From NCBI RefSeq assembly GCF_003335675.1, contig NZ_QPHL01000011.1:1-64000 (forward strand): a stretch of DNA of 64,000 nt, in the 5' to 3' direction. This document shows, one piece after another, positions 8,870-19,056 of the stretch (its first letter is position 1; the number at the start of each line of letters is the position of its first letter). A program made the position numbers and the translations under genes. The notes under the pieces are model-generated. The model made no database searches. It had not been told where the DNA came from and worked only from the letters and a program-made list of their open reading frames with translations. This stretch comes from Winogradskyella sp. KYW1333 (GTDB lineage: Bacteria > Bacteroidota > Bacteroidia > Flavobacteriales > Flavobacteriaceae).

Positions 8870-10150
8870 TTAGATATGGTCTAAAATTCTTTCTAAGGCC
8901 ATACCACGAGATCCCTTTATCAAAATTGTTGAGTTACTTAGGTCAATAAATTTTAAGGTTAAGACTAAATCGTCAAACGATCTAAACTTATGGATTGAAG
9001 AACGCGAGTCACACTCGTGGAAATTTTCACCAATTAGGTAAATATTATCTTCAAAATTTTCTTCTGCGAAATCTACAATGTTTTGATGTTCAATATGAGC
9101 TTCCTCTCCGAGCTCAAACATATCTCCTAAAAACAAGAATTTACGTTTTGCGCTTAATTGCTTCAAGTTTTTTAGGGCACTTAGCATACTTGTCGGATTA
9201 GCATTGTATGCATCTAGTATAATCTTAGTTGAGTCTTTTTCTATAATTTCGGATCGGTTATTTTTTGGCTGATAATTTTCAATCCCTTTTTTAATGTTTT
9301 CGGTTGATATTTTAAAATGATTTCCAATAGCTATTGCCACCGAAATATTACTGAAATTGTATGTACCAATTAGGTGGCTCTGTATTTCGGTATTATTAAA
9401 TTTTACTTTAACAAAAGGATCTGCATTCACAAAATCGATTATGCAATCATTTTCAGGTTTAGATCCAAATGTTACTATTTTGTTGTACCCTAATATTTGT
9501 TCAATTTGCTTATTGTCTTCTGTATTTATAAAAGCAGTTTTATTATTTGCTTTTACATAATCATATAATTCTGACTTACCTTTAATGACCCCTTCAATTC
9601 CTTCAAATCCCTCCAAATGGGCCTTTCCAAAATTTGTAATCAGAGCATAATCTGGTTGAGAAATACTGCTCAAAAACTCAATTTCTTTCTGGTGGTTCGC
9701 GCCCATTTCTACAATCCCAAAATCTAGGTCATCAGCAAAGTCTAACAACGTTAATGGTACACCTATATGATTGTTAAGATTACCTTGTGTTGCGTTTACT
9801 TTACAAGTGGTAGATAATACAGAGTAAATGAGCTCCTTGGTTGTAGTTTTACCATTGCTTCCTGTTAGCCCAATGATTGGAAAATTAAATTGATTCCTAT
9901 GGTGTTTGGCCAGCTCTTGTAAACTTGTCAATGTATCATCAACTAAAAAGCAATTGTTGTTAATACATGCCGAAGTTTCGTCAACAACACAGTACTTTGC
10001 TCCCTTTTTAAAAGCTTCATTTACAAATTTATTACCATTAAAATTTTCACCTTTTAGTGCAAAATATATCGATCCTTTGGTCAATTTTCTTGTATCAGTA
10101 GTTAGCTTATTACAGGCTTTAAATCTTTGATATAATGCTTCTATTTCCAT
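8870..10150 (-). CDS. murF: UDP-N-acetylmuramoyl-tripeptide--D-alanyl-D-alanine ligase
   Basis: MurF adds D-Ala-D-Ala to UDP-MurNAc-tripeptide, the last cytoplasmic step of the peptidoglycan precursor. The N-terminal substrate domain is followed by the ATP loop GLTGSNGKTTTKE (lysine 101). EMGANHQKEIEFL, GKAHLEGF and the C-terminal ILDAYNANPTSM complete the Mur-ligase signature. The length of 426 aa is typical. It lies downstream of gldJ but a strong terminator separates them. Its stop is only 10 bases from the end of the convergent tRNA-Val(GAC), with no terminator visible between. Confidence 0.94.
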   Translation of the reverse strand: MEIEALYQRFKACNKLTTDTRKLTKGSIYFALKGENFNGNKFVNEAFKKGAKYCVVDETSACINNNCFLVDDTLTSLQELAKHHRNQFNFPIIGLTGSNGKTTTKELIYSVLSTTCKVNATQGNLNNHIGVPLTLLDFADDLDFGIVEMGANHQKEIEFLSSISQPDYALITNFGKAHLEGFEGIEGVIKGKSELYDYVKANNKTAFINTEDNKQIEQILGYNKIVTFGSKPENDCIIDFVNADPFVKVKFNNTEIQSHLIGTYNFSNISVAIAIGNHFKISTENIKKGIENYQPKNNRSEIIEKDSTKIILDAYNANPTSMLSALKNLKQLSAKRKFLFLGDMFELGEEAHIEHQNIVDFAEENFEDNIYLIGENFHECDSRSSIHKFRSFDDLVLTLKFIDLSNSTILIKGSRGMALERILDHI

Positions 10151-10162
10151 TGGTCTAAAAAT

Positions 10163-10197
10163 AAAAAAGTCCTGACGAAGTTCATCAGGACTTTTTT
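10163..10197 (-). terminator. Strong terminator between gldJ and murF
   Basis: A 13-bp perfect stem (10163-10175 with 10185-10197) and a 9-base loop carries A6 on the left and T6 on the right. It lies about 20 bases past the gldJ stop on the minus strand and stops gldJ transcription before murF. Confidence 0.9.
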
Positions 10198-10216
10198 ATT
10201 TATTTAACTTATTAAA

Positions 10217-11899
10217 TTAGTTTCTTCTTTTACTATTTTTCTGAGATTTAGAACCTACCCTTGATACTGCACATCTGAATCCAATATAGTCTGTTGCCAT
10301 ATCTTGAGGGAAGTAACGGCGTTGAGCAGGATCAATCCAATATGCTCTATCTCTCCAAGATCCGCCTTTGTAAACTCTTACTTCATCATTGATTAAAGAT
10401 GTTCTGCTATCAGATTTATCGTATTCTCTCAGCAGTTTACCATCTGCAGAATCTATTTCAACAGAATGCTTTGGTGAGTTATACATCTTTCTTGTTAAGT
10501 CCTTATTTTCATCTCTTTTCTCATCAAAGTTCTCTCTGTAGTAACGTGAAGAGCGTTTGTCTCCATCTCTAAAGTTTCTGTTATCACTATCATCAAACTG
10601 AGTTCTTAAATAAGTTTCTTCTTCATCAACAGGTATTTTAGCGATTTCTCCAGGTAGATTTCTTGCTATAATTTTACCATTGCTTAAAGTATCATAAACT
10701 ATTTCCTCAACTGTAACTATTTTTACAGTTCCATCTTCATTAAGAGCATTCTTAGTGTATACATTACCTCTATAGTAATTGAAATCGTTAAACTCATCAT
10801 CAACAATTGGTCTATAAACATCAGCCACCCATTCTGCAACGTTACCTGACATATCATATAAACCATAATCATTAGGTTGGTAAGATTTAACTTCAGCCGT
10901 AATATCAGCTCCATCATCAGACCATCCAGCGATTCCACCGTAGTCACCTTTTCCTTGCTTAAAGTTAGCCATTTGGTCACCGCGATTTACACGCTTTCCA
11001 GATCTTGTGTATTGTCCATCCCATGGATACTTTTTACGTCCTCTATATATATTATAGCTACGTAATTCACTCATACCTAAAGCAGCGTATTCCCACTCTG
11101 CTTCAGTTGGGAGTCTATATTTAACAGGAATAACTCCTGATTCTCTTTTTGCATAAACATTGATTGGGTTTCCGTCAATATCAGTTTGTTGTTTACGTCG
11201 ACCTCCTTGTAACACGTCTTCATTTCCTCCATATGTTTGTGAAGGTGCATTAATATACGTATCAGTACTAAATGTACTTTCTGCATTTACATCAGTATAT
11301 TGTGCATCTCTCTTCAGATATCCAGCTTCTTGTAGCGCTAATTCTGCAACACGATCTGTTCTCCAATTTGCATATTCTACTGCTTGTATCCAACTAACAC
11401 CTACTACAGGATAATTAGCGTAACCAGGATGACGTAAGTAATTTTCAGTCATCATTTCATTATACCCTAAACGATTTCTCCATACAAGGGTATCTGGTAA
11501 TGCTCCTTTGTATATTAATGAGTAGTTTGGGTCGTCAGGAGGATATACTCCTTTTAAATAATCTAAGTAAAATAGATAATTTAGGTTAGTAACTTCTGTT
11601 TCGTCCATGTAGAATGATTGTACATGCTGTTGATTTGGGGAGTTGTTCCAATCATGCATTGGGTCGTCTTGTACTTTACCCATTGTAAAGGTTCCACCTT
11701 CAATAAACGATGTTCCTTGAGGCGTTTCTTGCTCCTTGTAATTGGTGTTGTACTGAAAACCACCTTGTTTATCGTTGATTTTCCAACCAGTGGCACTATC
11801 TACATTACCAGAACTAGATGATCTTTTACAACCAACAATTGAAGTGCAAACTACTAATGCTAGTATAAATTTGAGGTTTAAGACATTTTTCATATCCAT
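10217..11899 (-). CDS. gldJ: Gliding motility lipoprotein GldJ
   Basis: GldJ is an outer-membrane lipoprotein of the gliding motor, and in the family it is needed for stable assembly of the motility and type IX secretion machinery. The signal peptide ends in the lipobox SIVGC with C24 as the lipidated residue. An FGE-sulfatase (SUMF1-like) fold follows, seen in GTSFIEGGTFTMG (about 63-75), YPVVGVSWIQAVEYANW, YRLPTEAEWEYAA and the end block GGSWRDRAYWIDP...GFRCAVSR. The length of 560 aa agrees with known GldJ. A second start (MKNV at residue 3) is equally possible. It is divergent from porU across 303 bp, the conserved flavobacterial arrangement. Confidence 0.95.
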   Translation of the reverse strand: MDMKNVLNLKFILALVVCTSIVGCKRSSSSGNVDSATGWKINDKQGGFQYNTNYKEQETPQGTSFIEGGTFTMGKVQDDPMHDWNNSPNQQHVQSFYMDETEVTNLNYLFYLDYLKGVYPPDDPNYSLIYKGALPDTLVWRNRLGYNEMMTENYLRHPGYANYPVVGVSWIQAVEYANWRTDRVAELALQEAGYLKRDAQYTDVNAESTFSTDTYINAPSQTYGGNEDVLQGGRRKQQTDIDGNPINVYAKRESGVIPVKYRLPTEAEWEYAALGMSELRSYNIYRGRKKYPWDGQYTRSGKRVNRGDQMANFKQGKGDYGGIAGWSDDGADITAEVKSYQPNDYGLYDMSGNVAEWVADVYRPIVDDEFNDFNYYRGNVYTKNALNEDGTVKIVTVEEIVYDTLSNGKIIARNLPGEIAKIPVDEEETYLRTQFDDSDNRNFRDGDKRSSRYYRENFDEKRDENKDLTRKMYNSPKHSVEIDSADGKLLREYDKSDSRTSLINDEVRVYKGGSWRDRAYWIDPAQRRYFPQDMATDYIGFRCAVSRVGSKSQKNSKRRN

Positions 11900-12202
11900 A
11901 TGTTTAAGTAAGCTCGTTTAAAATTTAGATTCGCAATATAACAATTAAAGGTAAACTGACAACTTTTTTTTCCGACAAAATGCAAAAAAAAGTGCATTTC
12001 ATCCCTTTTTTTTAACAAGATATCGGATTTTTGGCCGTTTATCGAGTGTATTTTGCTCTTTAATAACGACGTCAAAAATAAATTATTGTTGTATTTTTGA
12101 AATAAAAATTTAGAGCTCATAATAAGTCTTAATACAAGTCGTTATTTTACTAAAAATTGTAGGTATTAAGGTGAAATGCTTGACCTCATCAGAAAAAGAT
12201 AA
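11900..12202. promoter_or_regulatory. Divergent gldJ/porU control region
   Basis: This 303-bp spacer has no ORF of note. It holds two opposed TATTTTTG-type boxes placed back to back: minus-strand at 12080-12073 towards gldJ and plus-strand at 12092-12099 towards porU, 11 bases apart. Neither has a clear TTG at -33. Between them and gldJ lie T-rich tracts and a small hairpin (11978-11983 with 11994-11999), implying a leader of roughly 170 bases on gldJ. Confidence 0.45.
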
Positions 12203-15200
12203 ATGAAACAATTTTATACAGTTATATTTTTTTGCTTTTTTCTATTAAGCTTCAGTCAACAAAAGCAAATTAATATAGAATGGGAAGACGCCAAAGTTTT
12301 AGAAAATGACTTTGGCAAGATGAGGGTTCCAGGTTTTAGCTCAAAACATTTTAGTTATTCAACAGAAAAAGGGCTTGTGTATTTTGCTCAATGGAGTAAT
12401 AATGCAAAGCGTATAAATGAAAAATCAGTTAACCTTTCAAATATTTCATATCAGACCATTACTAAAAACGATTTATTTGATTTGAATGAAGAGTTGATTC
12501 CAGAAGAGCCAGTATTTAATATATTCAATACCAATGCAAGAGGAAAGAAATCAACCTATTTTGAAATATCACCTATAGTAAAGCAAAATGGTGTGATTAA
12601 AAAAATTACGTCCTTAACCATTAACTATAATACCACTAATACTCAAACAAGTGGTTTGGCAAAGGATGGCAACGATATTACAAATTCAGTTTTGGCCAAT
12701 GGAGAATGGTACAGGTTTTATATTGATGAGTCTGGAGTTTTTCAGTTAACCAAGAATTTTTTAAGTAGTTTAGGAATTAATACTAATTCTGTAGATCCTA
12801 GAACCATTAAGATTTTTGGAAATGGTGGTAGAATGTTACCATTATCTAATGCTGAGGATCATCCTTTCGATGTAGTAGAAAATGCTGTAAAATTTGTAGG
12901 TGAGGAGGATGGAAGTTTTGATAATGATGATTTTATTCTTTTTTATGGTGAAGGACCAACAACCTATAGTGAAGAGAGTAATACTAATTTAAATCTGTAT
13001 ACGGACAAAACGTATTATTATGTGAATATTAGTTCTGGTAATGGTAAAAGAATTCAGTCTATGCCAGAAATTGATCTACCTTCAGATTTTGAAGTAAGTA
13101 CGTTTCAAGATTATCAATTTTATGAAGTTGATGAGTATAATCTTGCGAAATTGGGAAGACGCTGGTTTGGAGATCGTTTTGATATAGAAAACCAGCAAAC
13201 CTATAATTTTACTTTCCCAAATTTGGTTGCAAATGAGCCAATTAATTTTGATGTCGCTGTTGGTGCAGTTTCTGAAACAGCTACTTCTATGATTGTTACA
13301 GTCAATAGCAATCCGTTAACAACTCTAAATTTAAATGCTATAACTGAGGGTTCCATTCTAGGTTCCTCCGCGAATTTTTCAGATGCTATAAATGTGTCTT
13401 CAGATAATATAACTGTCGTATTGGATTATGTAAATAATGGTAATCCATCTGCAAATGGATATTTAGACTTCATCAATATCGAAGCTACAAGACAATTGTC
13501 ATATGCAGGAGGTCAATTGAGGTTTATAAATAAATCTGTTGCAAATTCAGCTGGTATTGTGCAATATAATCTGTCTAATGCAGGATCAATAAGAGAGATC
13601 TGGGATATCACAGATAGGTTCAATGTACAAAATAAAGTGAATGCAGATGCACAAGGAAGCTATAGTTTTAAAGCACCTGCTGGAGAATTGCGAAGTTATA
13701 TAGCATTTTCTTACGGTGACTTACTCGAACCAATTAGAGATGCCATTTCTACAGTGGCAAATCAAGATTTAAAAGGAACCATATTTAATAATGATCAAGG
13801 CGAATTTGAAGATGTTGATTATCTCATCTTAACACCCTCGCAGTTTACAACTCAGGCTGAACGACTTGCTGAAATTAATAGAGCGCAGTATGGTTTAAGC
13901 GTAAAAGTTGTTGAATTGAGTAAGATTTATAACGAATTCAGCACAGGTAGCCAAGATATTGCCGCAATAAGAAATTTCATAAAGTATGTCTATGATAATG
14001 CAAGTGCACCAGCAAATAGGTTAAAATACTTATGTCTATTTGGTGATGGATCATACGATTATAAGGATAGACTAAACAACAACACCAATCTTGTGCCATC
14101 ATGGTATACAAATAGTAGTTTTAGTTTAACTAGTTCTTTCGTTTCAGATGATTTTTATTGTATGATGGATGATAACGAAGGAACAATGGGTGGTGGAGAT
14201 AGAATGGATATTGCTGTTGGAAGAATATTGGCAGAAGATGTTCAAAGAGCAAAGGAGATGGTTGATAAAATTGAAGCTTATTATCAGCCAGAAGCCTATG
14301 GCAGTTGGAGAAATAATTTATTGTTAATATCTGATGATGTGGATATTGCTTGGGAAAAAATATTGCAAGAAACTACAGATGGAATTGGTACAACAGTTGA
14401 AGCTGAAAAGCCTTTTATGAATGTGGTTAAGATACACACAGATGCGTTCCAGCAAGAGGCATCATCTGCTGGTAATAGATATCCTCAGGTAAATAAAGCT
14501 ATTAAAGATGCTATTGAAGTTGGCGCATTGGTTGTTAACTATTTTGGGCATGGAGGTGAGGATGGATTGGCCAAGGAGCGAATTTTTGATAAAATAGATG
14601 CTCAAGAAATAAATAATGTTTGCAAATTCAATCTTTTTGTTACTGTAACTTGTGAATATACAAAGTTCGATGATCCAGGCAGGCCTACTGCTGGCGAGTA
14701 TACATTTTGGAATAAAAATGGAGGTGCATCTTCTTTAATTACAACAACAAGGCAAATTTTTGTTACGGTTGGTGTTTCATATAATGAAGTACTGGATGAT
14801 TACCTATTTGCCTTTGGGTCAAATGACTACCCAACTGTAGGTGAGGCCTTAAGATTGACTAAAATTGATGATAATATTTCAGGAATAAGTCAAAAAAGAT
14901 TGGTATTCTTAATTGGTGATCCGGCTATGAAGTTGGCATTTCCAGAACCAGATATTCGTTTAACAAAAGTGAATGACGTTGATATTACACAGCAAATAGA
15001 TACTTTAAAGGCACTTAGTTATACCAAGTTAGCAGGAGAAGTAGTTGACGCTAATGGGAATATACTATCTAATTACAATGGAACATTAACCGCTACAGTT
15101 TATGACAAACCCATTGAACGCCAAACATTGGCTAATGATGGAATAGCTGAAAATGGCCAGCGAATTAAATTAGATTTCACTACACTAGGGGAAGTTTTAT

Positions 15201-16057
15201 TTAAAGGACAGGCTAGTGTTGAAAATGGTCAATTTGAATTCGATTTTATCGTGCCTAGAGATATTGGCATACCTGTGGGTAATGGAAAAGTTAGTTTTTA
15301 TGCCCAAACTACATCACCTTTATCTGATCAGGCTGGAGCAAATTTTGACATTAAAATAGGGGGTATTAACGAGAACGCTCCAGAAGATAATATAGGACCT
15401 GTTATCAATCTTTTTATGAATGATGAAAATTTTGTATCAGGAGGAATAACCAACGAGTCACCTACACTTTTAGTGAAGTTACAGGATGAAAACGGAATCA
15501 ATACTGCTAGCGGTATAGGACATGACATAACGGCTATAATTGATGGTGATGAAACTAATCCTGTAGTTTTAAATGATTATTATCAGGCCAATGTAGATGA
15601 TTATACCAATGGTATTGTGTCTTATGCATATAGAGATTTAGAACCAGGGTTGCATACCTTGACGCTAAAAGCCTGGGATGTCTATAATAATTCGTCTACT
15701 GCAGAAATTCTTTTCAACGTATTTGATAAAGATGAAGAACTTGTTATTGATAATGTTTTAAATTACCCAAACCCTTTTGTTAACTACACTGAGTTTTGGT
15801 TTAATCATAATAGTGTGGAGCCATTAGATATCTCTGTTCAAATATTTACAGTGTCTGGTAAATTGGTAAGAACATTAAATGGCCAAACTACTGGAGGTAG
15901 TAAAGGTGTAAGCTCACTTTCTAAAGATATTGTTTGGGACGGGAAAGATGATTTTGGAGATAAAATTGGAAAAGGAGTGTATGTTTATAAACTAAAAGTT
16001 AAATCTGACCGTTTAAATAAGCAAGTTGAAAAAATTCAAAAACTTGTTATACTATAA
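12203..16057 (+). CDS. porU: Type IX secretion system sortase PorU
   Basis: PorU is the cell-surface C25 (gingipain-like) peptidase that removes the C-terminal signal of type IX cargo and joins the cargo to an anchor. Residues 1-18 form a signal peptide. The middle of the protein is the caspase-like C25 domain, with catalytic His in YFGHGGEDG (H783) and Cys in TVTCEYTKF (C817). The C-terminal 90 residues (YPNPFVNYTEFWF... GKGVYVYKL) form a type A sorting-like domain, retained in PorU. The length of 1284 aa fits. porV follows after 56 bases. Confidence 0.95.
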   Translation: MKQFYTVIFFCFFLLSFSQQKQINIEWEDAKVLENDFGKMRVPGFSSKHFSYSTEKGLVYFAQWSNNAKRINEKSVNLSNISYQTITKNDLFDLNEELIPEEPVFNIFNTNARGKKSTYFEISPIVKQNGVIKKITSLTINYNTTNTQTSGLAKDGNDITNSVLANGEWYRFYIDESGVFQLTKNFLSSLGINTNSVDPRTIKIFGNGGRMLPLSNAEDHPFDVVENAVKFVGEEDGSFDNDDFILFYGEGPTTYSEESNTNLNLYTDKTYYYVNISSGNGKRIQSMPEIDLPSDFEVSTFQDYQFYEVDEYNLAKLGRRWFGDRFDIENQQTYNFTFPNLVANEPINFDVAVGAVSETATSMIVTVNSNPLTTLNLNAITEGSILGSSANFSDAINVSSDNITVVLDYVNNGNPSANGYLDFINIEATRQLSYAGGQLRFINKSVANSAGIVQYNLSNAGSIREIWDITDRFNVQNKVNADAQGSYSFKAPAGELRSYIAFSYGDLLEPIRDAISTVANQDLKGTIFNNDQGEFEDVDYLILTPSQFTTQAERLAEINRAQYGLSVKVVELSKIYNEFSTGSQDIAAIRNFIKYVYDNASAPANRLKYLCLFGDGSYDYKDRLNNNTNLVPSWYTNSSFSLTSSFVSDDFYCMMDDNEGTMGGGDRMDIAVGRILAEDVQRAKEMVDKIEAYYQPEAYGSWRNNLLLISDDVDIAWEKILQETTDGIGTTVEAEKPFMNVVKIHTDAFQQEASSAGNRYPQVNKAIKDAIEVGALVVNYFGHGGEDGLAKERIFDKIDAQEINNVCKFNLFVTVTCEYTKFDDPGRPTAGEYTFWNKNGGASSLITTTRQIFVTVGVSYNEVLDDYLFAFGSNDYPTVGEALRLTKIDDNISGISQKRLVFLIGDPAMKLAFPEPDIRLTKVNDVDITQQIDTLKALSYTKLAGEVVDANGNILSNYNGTLTATVYDKPIERQTLANDGIAENGQRIKLDFTTLGEVLFKGQASVENGQFEFDFIVPRDIGIPVGNGKVSFYAQTTSPLSDQAGANFDIKIGGINENAPEDNIGPVINLFMNDENFVSGGITNESPTLLVKLQDENGINTASGIGHDITAIIDGDETNPVVLNDYYQANVDDYTNGIVSYAYRDLEPGLHTLTLKAWDVYNNSSTAEILFNVFDKDEELVIDNVLNYPNPFVNYTEFWFNHNSVEPLDISVQIFTVSGKLVRTLNGQTTGGSKGVSSLSKDIVWDGKDDFGDKIGKGVYVYKLKVKSDRLNKQVEKIQKLVIL

Positions 16058-16073
16058 TAAAAATTTATATTTG
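16044..16073 (+). promoter_or_regulatory. Promoter of porV
   Basis: TTG at 16044-16046, a 19-base spacer and TATATTTG at 16066-16073 match the flavobacterial consensus. The element overlaps the last codons of porU and would let porV be transcribed separately from porU. Confidence 0.65.
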
Positions 16074-16113
16074 CTAACGAATTAGTCACTGTATATCAGT
16101 ACTAATAACCAAT

Positions 16114-17382
16114 ATGACCATGAAGAATTATGTAATTACCCTAATTGCTTTTGCAACGCTTAACCTAACTTTTGGACAAGAAACAGTTCAGATCATTCCT
16201 AATGAAAATGATTCTAGAGTTATTACCACAGGCCTTCCTTTTATGCTTGTCGCACCAGATGCGAGATCTGCATCCATGGGAGACATGGGAGTTGCCACTT
16301 CTGTTGATGGGTTTTCACAACAGTATAATCCTGCAAAATTTGCATTTTCCGAAGCTAAATCTGGTTTGGGTGTGAGCTTTACACCATACCTATCAAGATT
16401 AGTTAATGATATTTCATTAAGCTATGCGACTTATTTCAATAGGTTAAATGAATACAGTGCGGTATCAGCAAGTGTCAAGTATTTTTCACTTGGTGAAATC
16501 GTATTAACACAAGATGCTAATGATCCTGGAGTTGCTGTTAAGCCCAATGAATATGCAATTGATGTTGCATATGCTCTAAGATTAGGAGAGCAGTTTTCAA
16601 TGGCAATTGCATTACGTTATATGCGTTCCGCATTACGTATTGATACAGTAGATCCAAATGCTAATGCTGGTAGTACTTTTGGTGCTGATATTACTGGGTA
16701 TTATCAAAGTGAAGAGGAAGCGTATAATGATTTTAATGGAAGATGGAGATTAGGGTTTGCTATTCAGAACTTAGGTCCAAAATTTACATATGACGATGGA
16801 GGTGAAGAGGTTTTTCAACCTACTAATTTAAGATTGGGTGCTGGTTTTGATTTTATATTTGATGAGTACAACAAATTAGCATTGACGGCAGAAGTAGGTA
16901 AACTTTTGGTGCCAACACCGCCGATTAGAGGTAATCGAATTGTTTTTACTGATGTTGATGGAGATGGAATATATGATCCGGCTATTGATACTCAAACTCC
17001 TGAACAAGAAGAAGCCTCAATTACAGATGGCTCATATATTGTTGACGGAAAAGATAATGATGTAAGTTTCATGAAAGGTGTATTTCAATCCTTTGGTGAT
17101 GCACCAGGAGGATTCAGTGAAGAATTAAGGGAATTTGTTTGGTCCATAGGAGCTGAATATACGTATCAAGATAGTTTTGCTTTTAGAGCTGGATATTTTA
17201 ATGAAGCTGAAGATAAAGGAGCAAGAAAGTTTTTTGCCTTAGGTGCTGGGTTTAAATACACCACAATAAATATCGATTTATCTTATTTATTCTCTGCCTC
17301 TCAAGTACAAAGTCCATTAGAAAATACGTTGAGGTTCTCATTGACATTTAATTTTGGAGATGGAGAGTACGATGAATACTAG
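16114..17382 (+). CDS. porV: Type IX secretion outer-membrane protein PorV
   Basis: PorV (LptO) is an outer-membrane beta-barrel that takes cargo from the type IX translocon and delivers it to PorU. The start is MTMKN or, two codons later, MKNYVITLIAFATLN, a signal peptide ending near FGQ. The mature N-terminus contains the conserved FMLVAPDARSASMGDMGVAT. The rest is a series of alternating amphipathic strands, ending in the aromatic-rich strand LRFSLTFNFGD before a short acidic tail. The length of 422 aa is normal. A terminator directly follows. Confidence 0.95.
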   Translation: MTMKNYVITLIAFATLNLTFGQETVQIIPNENDSRVITTGLPFMLVAPDARSASMGDMGVATSVDGFSQQYNPAKFAFSEAKSGLGVSFTPYLSRLVNDISLSYATYFNRLNEYSAVSASVKYFSLGEIVLTQDANDPGVAVKPNEYAIDVAYALRLGEQFSMAIALRYMRSALRIDTVDPNANAGSTFGADITGYYQSEEEAYNDFNGRWRLGFAIQNLGPKFTYDDGGEEVFQPTNLRLGAGFDFIFDEYNKLALTAEVGKLLVPTPPIRGNRIVFTDVDGDGIYDPAIDTQTPEQEEASITDGSYIVDGKDNDVSFMKGVFQSFGDAPGGFSEELREFVWSIGAEYTYQDSFAFRAGYFNEAEDKGARKFFALGAGFKYTTINIDLSYLFSASQVQSPLENTLRFSLTFNFGDGEYDEY

Positions 17383-17405
17383 AATACAATATTAATTAGA
17401 TATTT

Positions 17406-17439
17406 AAACTATTGTTTTGTGAAAGACAATAGTTTTTTT
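17406..17439 (+). terminator. Terminator after porV
   Basis: A 10-bp perfect stem (17406-17415 with 17426-17435) with a 10-base loop is followed by further T residues. It ends porV transcription 24 bases past the stop codon. Confidence 0.85.
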
Positions 17440-17458
17440 GTCTTAAATAAATACTGAT

Positions 17459-17941
17459 ATGAAGGAAGTTAAAATAGAAACTACACTACAACTATTTGAG
17501 GATATTAGTGAACTTCCTAAAGATATTCAATCCTTAATGTCCTCAGCTATTGAAGCAAGGGAAAATGCTTATGCGCCTTATTCTAATTTTAATGTTGGAG
17601 CTTCTATTTTATTAGATAATGAAAAGGTTATAACAGGTAATAATCAGGAGAATGCATCTTATCCTTCTGGGCTTTGTGCTGAAAGGACCGCGATATATTA
17701 TGCTGGCGCCAAATACCCTAATGCCAAGATTTTGAAAATGGCCTTAACGGCATCTTCTAAAAATAAGCTCACTGATAAGCCCATTCCGCCTTGTGGCGCA
17801 TGTAGGCAGGCTATAGCCGAATATGAATTAAAACAAGATCAAGACATAGAAATATATTTTATGGGAGCAACTGGTAGAGTTGCAAAATCTGATTCACTAT
17901 CTAATTTGTTGCCCTTTATTTTCGAAAGTTCAGTTTTATAA
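17459..17941 (+). CDS. cdd: Cytidine deaminase
   Basis: Cdd converts cytidine and deoxycytidine to uridine and deoxyuridine in pyrimidine salvage. The zinc site shows the three-cysteine type of the homotetrameric enzyme: C73 and proton-shuttling E75 in GLCAERTA, and C112 and C115 in PPCGACRQ. YSNFNVGASI precedes it. The length of 160 aa is slightly long because of about 20 extra N-terminal residues. It sits between porV and pdhA, a common flavobacterial neighbourhood with no obvious functional link. Confidence 0.93.
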   Translation: MKEVKIETTLQLFEDISELPKDIQSLMSSAIEARENAYAPYSNFNVGASILLDNEKVITGNNQENASYPSGLCAERTAIYYAGAKYPNAKILKMALTASSKNKLTDKPIPPCGACRQAIAEYELKQDQDIEIYFMGATGRVAKSDSLSNLLPFIFESSVL

Positions 17942-18054
17942 AGGATTCTTTAAATTAAAATCGGTTTTCATCGCTATTTTTTACGGAATACTGTTTCTCA
18001 ATTATTGTCTAAAGTGTTATTTTTGTTTTTCGTTTTAAAAGAATTCATTATAAA

Positions 18055-19053
18055 ATGCAAAAAATAACTAAAGAGGTTTACTTAAAATGGTATGAAGACA
18101 TGCTGTTTTGGCGAAAGTTTGAGGACAAATTAGCCGCAGTTTATATTCAACAAAAAGTAAGAGGATTTCTTCACCTGTATAATGGGCAAGAAGCTGTATT
18201 GGCAGGAGCTTTACATGCAATGGATCTAACAAAAGACAAGATGATTACAGCATATCGTAATCATGTGCAACCTATTGGTATGGGTGTAGACCCAAAACGT
18301 GTTATGGCAGAGCTTTATGGTAAAGCGACAGGTACCTCTCAAGGCCTTGGTGGTTCTATGCATATTTTTTCTAAAGAACATCGTTTTTTTGGTGGTCATG
18401 GTATTGTTGGTGGTCAGATTCCATTAGGAGCAGGAATTGCATTTGGTGATAAATATCATGGAAGTGACGCTGTAACTTTATGTTGTTTTGGAGACGGAGC
18501 TGCAAGACAGGGATCCTTGCATGAGACTTTTAATTTAGCTATGCTTTGGAATTTACCAGTTGTTTTTGTTTGTGAGAACAATGGTTATGCAATGGGGACT
18601 TCAGTTGAGAGAACTGCTAACCACTCTGATTTCTGGAAACTTGGATTGGGATATGAAATGCCTTCTGGACCGGTTGACGGAATGAATCCTGTAAAGGTAG
18701 CAGAAGCATTTGATGAAGCGATACAAAGAGCAAGAAAAGGAGGAGGCCCATCATTCTTAGAAATTAAAACCTACAGATACAGAGGACACTCTATGTCAGA
18801 TGCACAACACTACAGAACCAAAGATGAGGTAGAAGAATATAAGAAGATAGATCCTATTACGCAGGTGAAGGAGGTGCTTTTAGAAAAAAAGTTTGCTTCT
18901 GAAGAGGAGATAAAAGAAATAGATAAAAGCGTTAAGGCTAGAGTTTCAGAATGTGAAAAATTTGCTGAAGATTCTCCATACCCAGATATTAATGTAATGT
19001 ACGACGCTGTTTACGAACAAGAAGATTATCCATTTATACCACATAAAATATAA
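18055..19053 (+). CDS. pdhA: Pyruvate dehydrogenase E1 component, alpha subunit
   Basis: This is the thiamine-diphosphate-binding subunit of the E1 decarboxylase, which converts pyruvate to hydroxyethyl-ThDP and passes acetyl to E2. GHGIVGGQIPLGAGIAFG precedes the ThDP motif, which begins at GDGAARQGS (about residue 146) and closes with CENNGYAM. The phosphorylation-loop region YRYRGHSMSD is also present. The length of 332 aa is typical. A TATTTTTG box at 18018-18025 lies upstream. pdhC follows after 3 bases. No E1 beta gene is present here, so the subunit must be encoded elsewhere. Confidence 0.93.
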   Translation: MQKITKEVYLKWYEDMLFWRKFEDKLAAVYIQQKVRGFLHLYNGQEAVLAGALHAMDLTKDKMITAYRNHVQPIGMGVDPKRVMAELYGKATGTSQGLGGSMHIFSKEHRFFGGHGIVGGQIPLGAGIAFGDKYHGSDAVTLCCFGDGAARQGSLHETFNLAMLWNLPVVFVCENNGYAMGTSVERTANHSDFWKLGLGYEMPSGPVDGMNPVKVAEAFDEAIQRARKGGGPSFLEIKTYRYRGHSMSDAQHYRTKDEVEEYKKIDPITQVKEVLLEKKFASEEEIKEIDKSVKARVSECEKFAEDSPYPDINVMYDAVYEQEDYPFIPHKI

Positions 19054-19056
19054 GCT

